From: Asterella californica
Taxonomy: Eukaryota; Streptophyta; Marchantiopsida; Marchantiales; Aytoniaceae
Assembly (NCBI GenBank): GCA_036924285.1
Contig: JAYKYS010000012.1
Span: 6,262,001-6,326,000 of the forward strand
DNA: 64,000 nt
Direction: 5' to 3'
Shown: positions 58,901 through 64,000 of the stretch, piece by piece
Layout of the letters: every line of letters begins with the position of its first letter
Position numbering within the stretch: the stretch's first letter is position 1
Notes under the pieces: generated by a model
Seen by the model: the letters and a program-made list of their open reading frames with translations, nothing else
Told to the model about the DNA's origin: nothing
Database searches by the model: none
Program-made: the position numbers and the translations under genes

Positions 58901-59270
58901 CAAAAATTTGCTTGATCATACCCCCAATTCGATCGTTGCCTTTGATCATACCCCTCTTAACGTTTGGTTGTTGATAATACCGCTGATGGGTTATTTACAT
59001 TCGAGCCAGTCATGTTATCTTTTGGTTCCTCATTTTAGTACTTTCAACCTTGACTAAATATCACTGTAATTCAAAATATTTAACATTCAAGACGCGGTAG
59101 ACTATTCATATTTTCATTCTTTTAATATACACGGTCTCACATGTGAATAATAACATAAAGTGATTGGTTTTACAGAGAATAGCCAGTCAAGGATGTGATC
59201 AAGCCATACATCGTTAAGAGAAGTATGATCAAGCTCACTGAACCTGGGGGTGTGATCAAGCAAATTTCTG
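58901..59270. mobile_element. MULE-type MITE, copy 2, perfect 10-bp TSD
   Basis: This 370-bp element is flanked by identical 10-bp direct repeats GCTCAGTTTG (58,891-58,900 and 59,271-59,280). The ends are CAAAAATTTGCTTGATCA at the left and the inverse of CAGAAATTTGCTTGATCA at the right (one mismatch). The inverted similarity runs ~80 bp inward with repeated TTGATCAYACC and CTCTTAACG blocks. It is non-coding. Family-wise it matches the MITEs at 11.6 and 59.4 kb. Confidence 0.92.
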
Positions 59271-59416
59271 GCTCAGTTTGCCATTTTATCTACACTGGAC
59301 AGTACAGTACACTGGACATTAGAGATCTTATTTGCATCTTCGGTGATATATCGCCGTGTAGCAAGACTGAAAGCAGGGTCGAAAGTTTCGGCAACTGTAC
59401 TGTACTTCTAGTCGAC

Positions 59417-59726
59417 TAGAAATTTGCTTGATCACATCTATGACGACCTATTGCGTGTGAAACCAGTTATTTTGTGATGTTAGTTAGATGTTGGATGCAC
59501 ATATCAAACTTCTGAGTATATATAGTCTTACATGTCTTTAGTGTTCAATATTTTGAATGGAAGAGATTTTTAGTCAAGATTAAAAATAATAAAATGATTA
59601 ACTACAAGATAAAATGACTGCTTTTACTTTCAATAATCAGTCAAGGGTGTGATTAAGCAATACATGGATAAGAAGGGTGTGATCAAACTCAAGAATCTAT
59701 TGGAGGTGTGATAAATCACATTTCTT
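59417..59726. mobile_element. MULE-type MITE, copy 3, perfect 10-bp TSD
   Basis: This 310-bp element is flanked by TCTAGTCGAC at 59,407-59,416 and 59,727-59,736. The left end is TAGAAATTTGCTTGATCACA. The right end is more decayed (GTGTGATAAATCACATTTCT). Internal GTGTGATCAA and GTGTGATTAAG blocks repeat the family pattern. It lies only 136 bp from copy 2. Confidence 0.88.
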
Positions 59727-59736
59727 TCTAGTCGAC

Positions 59737-60599
59737 AAATGAGGAGGGAATTCTTTAACCCTTCACACTAAGAATACAGGTCGGGCGATGAACAACATGC
59801 CTGAGCTGGAAAAATGTGAAGAGACGTTACCTTGATGAAACTTTATTTTGCACTTTCAGCCAATAAGCATCCCCAACGGCCTTGTACAGTGAAAATCGTT
59901 TTCTCTTAGCAGAAAATATGTAAATATTATAAAAATATAATATAATAAATTATAATAAAAATTCAAAATCATTTATAAATATTATATATTAACCTCTCCG
60001 AGAGCAGCTAATTGATCCAAACGAACCTATAAGTCGAGAGCGAGCTGAGACGTTACTTAGAATATATCTCCGGACTTCGAATTGTCAATAGGTGTCATTT
60101 AACAGTGACATTTAATATATATCAGTAACCCTTCCCGTCGTCGACGGGTTAGGATATATATTAAACACCCATGTACACTCCGAATAAGCAGCCTTGCACT
60201 TTCAGCCATAAAGGGACCCTCGACGGCTACCTGGATAGGGAACTCGAAGTCAAAACTTCTTTGGCAACAGGCGTTAAAGTAGAATTGGACAGCTGACTAG
60301 AATTTCCAAGAATATACTATGTAGATCCGAATCTCCTGTGGAAGTACAGTAGATGGAGTTCCGACTTCCAGTGGAGAGTAAGGGGGGATCGCAATCGGGG
60401 ACAGGCGGCAACTGGTGTCATTTGCTGCAAGGGAGGAAGGTCAAACTATGCTGGACTTAAACCCTGTCTACTTAAACCCTGGACTTAATACAGAAGGAAT
60501 AGTAGCACCTATTTTAATCAGGTGCTACTATTCCTTCTGTATTAAACGGGAAATTTGTGTTGGACGGTAGTTTGCCTTTCGTAGGACGAACGGGCCAGT
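59737..60599. other. Intergenic stretch with two hairpins
   Basis: No gene is seen. Hairpin at 60,111-60,165: 13-bp arms TTTAATATATATC and complement, with an inner CCCGTCG.CGACGGG stem. Hairpin at 60,485-60,545: 26-bp perfect arms with a 9-nt loop (ATTTTAATC), preceded by short direct repeats of CTGGACTTAA and ACTTAAACCCT at 60,450-60,488. Confidence 0.8.
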
Positions 60600-60960
60600 A
60601 GCCTGTAGCATATTCACCTCTTCCAATTCGGAAGAGGGAAATATATAAAGAGCTTTAATTTTTTTTTAAAGTTTTTACCTTGGAAATTAGGTTATAAATT
60701 AACTTTGTAAATGTTTATAATTTATATAAGTTTTTATATATTTTTATTTGTGAGATTGCAGCCTTTTATACCAAAGAATGGTTTGGTCGCGTGAGTGACT
60801 TATGGATGTTATATAACAAAAGTGAACATGTGTAATGCAGTGACCAAGTGTAATGTAAATTTAATGAACTTAAGTTAACCTTTTAAATTTAGTGAAGTTA
60901 AATGATAGAACTTTTACACAGGTAACGATTTGTTAACTTTGTGAATGTGCGTAACGATTT
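60600..60960 (+). repeat. Dispersed repeat R, copy 3
   Basis: Plus-strand copy of the repeat at 36.01-36.30 kb: GCATATTCACCTCTTCC, AATTAGGTTATAAATTAA, GTGACTTATGGATG, GTGAACATGTGTAATG and AAATTTAGTGAAGTTAAA. Ends are not defined. Confidence 0.65.
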
Positions 60961-61863
60961 GCACTAAAATATTTTTCAAAGTTGTTGTCAGTCAATTATC
61001 TTTGATTTTCTGTTAAGTGTTTCTTTTCTCGTTCTTCGTAGCTTCTAGCCTCTCTGATATATAAATGATAAATGACAATGTTACTATCTGTTCTTTGAAA
61101 TCTTTGCGGATAGTGAGACTGTCCATGTGAGATCACCTAACTGGAGTCGGACCAGAAGTTTCATGCGTTACAAACTTTGACAGTTTGTAACGCATGCACC
61201 TCTAACCGTACTCACAAGGGATTGACTTGCTACTTTTCTCTTAGAGGATTATAAGCTAAACCGATCTATGATACCCTTGAAAGTGCATTTCAGTTTTCTT
61301 TCCTTCCTTCCTGCATCCAGGTTGAAGAAACATTCAGTATTTATGAATATTTTAGTATATTATATTAAATAACATTTAACATTTAAGTGTTTCCGATAAC
61401 AGCAAGGGGACAACTGTTCCCAGAAGTTCATGTTGTATGCGTATTAGCCTGTAAACTAAGAAGTTTAACCCAGCTTACTTTGAACTACTCGCACGTAGTT
61501 TCAGGACAGTGATGAGAAATTAAAGGAGCAGGAAAGTCCGATTTTCATGATGGGATACTTGATCAGTGCCAACGAACAGTATCTACCGGAAAATTATCTC
61601 TCCAGTAATTTGGTTGTTCTTGCAGCACACTTCCTGTCTCTGGTGAAAGGGTCAAATCTCAAGAGAAACTTTCTTGTTGATCCGTCATGTTCGTTTCACA
61701 GCACTCCATGTGAGCAGATATATGAGACCTTAGTTTGTGATCTAAGATTCAGAAGGTCTGTTGTCAAAGCAGAGTTCGGAGTCAAGCAGAATTCGGAGTC
61801 GGACGGTGAGAATTTAAATCGGAGGTTCGAGACTCGGCATCATTCACCTCGCAATCTAGGACG
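60961..61863. other. Upstream region of the 61.86-kb gene
   Basis: This holds a perfect 15-bp hairpin with a 5-nt loop (61,162-61,196, CATGCGTTACAAACT). A plus-strand frame at 61,547-61,867 overlaps the gene start in another frame and has no recognised domain. The promoter and 5' leader of the downstream gene should lie here. No clear TATA box was identified. Confidence 0.4.
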
Positions 61864-63482
61864 ATGACAGGGAGTCGCAAACTGAGCTTGGTGTTTGCGT
61901 TCGTGCTGGTGGCAGCACTGGCTGTTGTCTCAGGTGACCCCTTGACGATTGCCTTCAGTCAGTTTTCAAACTTTAATAACTGACCATCAGCTTGATGGTT
62001 GAAATAAGATCCATTCATTCTGAATTATCTTGCATTCCAGTCCATGTTTTGATGTAGATGTTTCAAGAGTCCAACATGCAAATGCATCCGTTTGAGGAGA
62101 ACGACTTTGAAATAGTAACTTTCTTCAGCGATGTAATTAGGATGCCACTGATGTACAGCGCTCGGCTCGGAAAAACTTTAGGAAGCTGCTTCTTGAAGAG
62201 TCTAATCGGCATTTAGCCAGCACAGATTTGGAAACTATGTTGTATTATAGCCAAACAGCTTCAGAAAACTGTAATGCGATAATTTCGGGACTGACGGTTT
62301 GGAAAAAAAAGGTAGACGTTTCGTGCCAGTAAATAATAGCTGTAGGATCGCGTTTCCTTGAACCGGAGTCTACTTGAATTACGTCTTGCGAAGGATGAGC
62401 AAGTTGAATACGTCATCTATGTGCTAGATTTATGATCTCGCAGCTACTTTAGTGAGTGGTTTTCAAGCCGCGCCGATCTTGGAACCTGTAGAAGGACTGA
62501 TCATCTCGTTGGTCGAGCATTTGAGTCGCCACAGGCTCATAATCTCTGGGAAGAGCGCAATTACGGTATCTCAAACAGGTCTTCAGTTTAATCTAGGTTC
62601 CTAGGTTGACTTTCGAGGCTTGAACCGAACTTATCACCGAGAATTGCACACAGTAATCCCAACTTCCATCGTTTCAAATGTGCTAAGTACGATGTGTTGA
62701 ATCTGGCAGTCCAAGGCGATGCGCCAAAGGATCCACGAGGAATGGTAAACCTTGCTGTTTTTCAAGCGCTGAATCACGCGCTGTACTGCTTGGACAACAA
62801 GGTAATGTTTATCACTGGCATTATACTGATTATATTAGCTTCCTTCAGCTGTGGAAAATTGATGAAGTACTTCCTGCAGGATGACACCCTGACACAGGAC
62901 TGCAGTTTCACCTGAACCTTTCGTTCGTTTTCAAGCTAATAAGTCGAGAAGAGAAGACTATGACGACACACATGTCTGACAGGGAAGTTTTGCGGTTAAA
63001 TTCGTCCTTGTAGACCGCTGCATGCCCTCCAGGAGGTTACCTTAATGAAACAGGAAAGATTCCACAGTTCAGCCAGACGGATGCGGAACTTTACTGCAAT
63101 GGAGGTTGCGCGAACCAGACTCTCGTGCAGCTGAAGTGCGTGTACGACGTGTACGAGCCTTTTCGCTTCAACAACAAAGCTCTCGTCGCAGATATCCGGA
63201 ATACCATCCAAGCTGCTTGTGATCCTAACAGCATTATGTTCGGTAAGTTCTGTCCTGTTCGGTTGTCCCAAGCAGTCTATGCACAGCTTGTTGTCAAGCA
63301 AAGACTCTGACGTGTGCTTGTTATGATACCATCTCTTTTTATTGTAACTTTCCTTCGTTTGATATTTCGTTGCAGGAAACTTTACCATCAAGGTGACCGC
63401 TTTCGGAACGATTCTGGCTCCCACTGGAACTGTCGTGGGGGTGACGCTTTTATCTGTCTTGTCCGCACTTCTGTTTGTTTGA
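61864..63482 (+). CDS. Secreted GPI-anchored protein, DUF7731-like (5 exons)
   Basis: Exons 61,864-61,933, 62,710-62,801, 62,880-62,904 (25 nt), 63,033-63,242 and 63,376-63,482 join in matching phases with GT/AG introns, giving 167 aa. Residues 1-24 are a signal peptide (LSLVFAFVLVAALAVVS). Exon 2 gives VNLAVFQALNHALYCLDNK. The 25-nt exon adds DDTLTQDC. Exon 4 gives NETGKIPQFSQTDAELYCNG, CANQTLVQLKCVYDVYEPF, and FNNKALVADIRNTIQAACD. That is the order of plant DUF7731-type extracellular domains (LYCLDNK...C...YCNG.C...L.C......FNNKA.V.....I..AC). The C-terminal hydrophobic VVGVTLLSVLSALLFV looks like a GPI-attachment signal. N-glycosylation sequons are NET, NQT and NFT. Conserved cysteines probably form disulfides. 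The biochemical role is unknown, with the cell surface as likely site. Confidence 0.82.
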
Positions 63483-64000
63483 TGTTACTGGCGAATTCAA
63501 GTACTGTGATGGTAGCAGGGCAAGAATTTGGAGAAGGTGCTTTTAATAAGACTTTTAATACTTGACGGAGTCAGTATCTCATGTAGACCCCACAATACTT
63601 CACAGCGAGAAATGCTACAATCGAGTAGAGTGGGACTGGCTTTTCTGCTTTCCACGGCTACAGCAACACTGAGCAACACTGCAACTGTTCAAGGGCACTC
63701 AGGCCGGGTGGAGAGGGAGTCGACAGGAGTGGAATATGATCCGGTTTACAACATGCTCGAGGAGTATTGATATAAATCTTGTCTATGACGATAATGGCAA
63801 GGGTTTAGTTAAGAATCCATGTGATCTTCATCCATGTATGACCTGGTTTAGTTTTAGTGAATGCTTCCGCAGCAGAGTATAGACCGAGAAAGCATATGAA
63901 GGCTCAGACGTCATAATTATCCTTGCAATATGTACAAATGGGGACTACTTTGACCCAAGTTCAGAGTGCTTCTGAGTGGTTTTTGTAGTGTCCCTGTAGG
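63483..64000. other. Downstream flank of the 61.86-kb gene
   Basis: This is probably 3' UTR and then intergenic DNA. An open plus frame at 63,528-63,770 has no recognised domain and starts inside the presumed 3' UTR. Confidence 0.4.

Noticed and set aside
62654..62709. Earlier acceptor (GCACACAG at 62,653) for exon 2 of the 61.86-kb gene
   Set aside because: It gives the wrong phase from exon 1 and a TGA soon after. The acceptor CTGGCAG at 62,709 keeps the frame and places the signal-peptide junction well.
62983..63010. Extra exon reading EVLRLNSSL in the 61.86-kb gene
   Set aside because: It resembles the family's EESLRL motif, but it would leave a 28-nt intron or an in-frame TAG. Splicing 62,904 to 63,033 gives a clean frame.
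1..64000. Prokaryotic systems: CRISPR, phage, operons, toxin-antitoxin
   Set aside because: The genes have introns and plant-type families, and all repeats are eukaryotic transposons. No regular spacer array is present.

Overview
The window reads as nuclear DNA of a land plant, most likely a bryophyte (moss-like). The two well-supported genes have spliceosomal introns with GT/AG borders, and both belong to plant families: a plant-type Ntn L-asparaginase, and a small secreted protein that resembles the DUF7731 family. The repeats are plant types too: Ty3/gypsy, Copia, an L1-like LINE with DUF4283 and a zinc knuckle, a MULE transposase and MULE-like MITEs. The gypsy gag and integrase text resembles what I remember of moss gypsy elements. 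That part is recollection, not a search. Overall the window is gene-poor, AT-rich and full of decayed transposons.

Layout. 0-4.3 kb is a scrambled retrotransposon graveyard: gypsy integrase (-), gag (+), protease/RT (-), then a Copia RNase H fragment whose 3' part is repeated as a 194-215 bp inverted repeat. 4.3-15.7 kb is mostly unrecognised non-coding DNA with SINE-like tRNA-derived copies, a MITE near 11.6 kb, a tandem duplication at 12.7-13.4 kb and one possible orphan exon at 7.85-8.16 kb. 15.7-22.5 kb is a nearly full-length but inactivated LINE on the minus strand. 26.3-32.8 kb holds copy A (minus) of a low-copy non-LTR retroelement with a C-terminal restriction-like endonuclease. It is split by about 3.1 kb carrying a NO VEIN-like ATPase-family gene fragment (-) and an unidentified exon (+). 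42.35-45.15 kb holds a 3' fragment (C) and a 3'-truncated copy (B) of the same element on the plus strand.

The intact genes are an isoaspartyl peptidase/L-asparaginase (39.04-41.05 kb, 4 coding exons, 383 aa as spliced here) and a 5-exon gene (61.86-63.48 kb, 167 aa as spliced here) for a signal-peptide, N-glycosylated, probably GPI-anchored protein. A MULE transposase remnant lies at 49.46-50.31 kb. Two neighbouring MULE-type MITEs with perfect 10-bp target duplications lie at 58.9 and 59.4 kb.

The most unusual signal is a scatter of short perfect inverted duplications (stems of 9-31 bp, loops of 0-19 nt). Three have a paralogous copy in the window that lacks the palindrome. Those comparisons suggest local template-switching created the hairpins. 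No operon, CRISPR, phage or other prokaryotic system is present.
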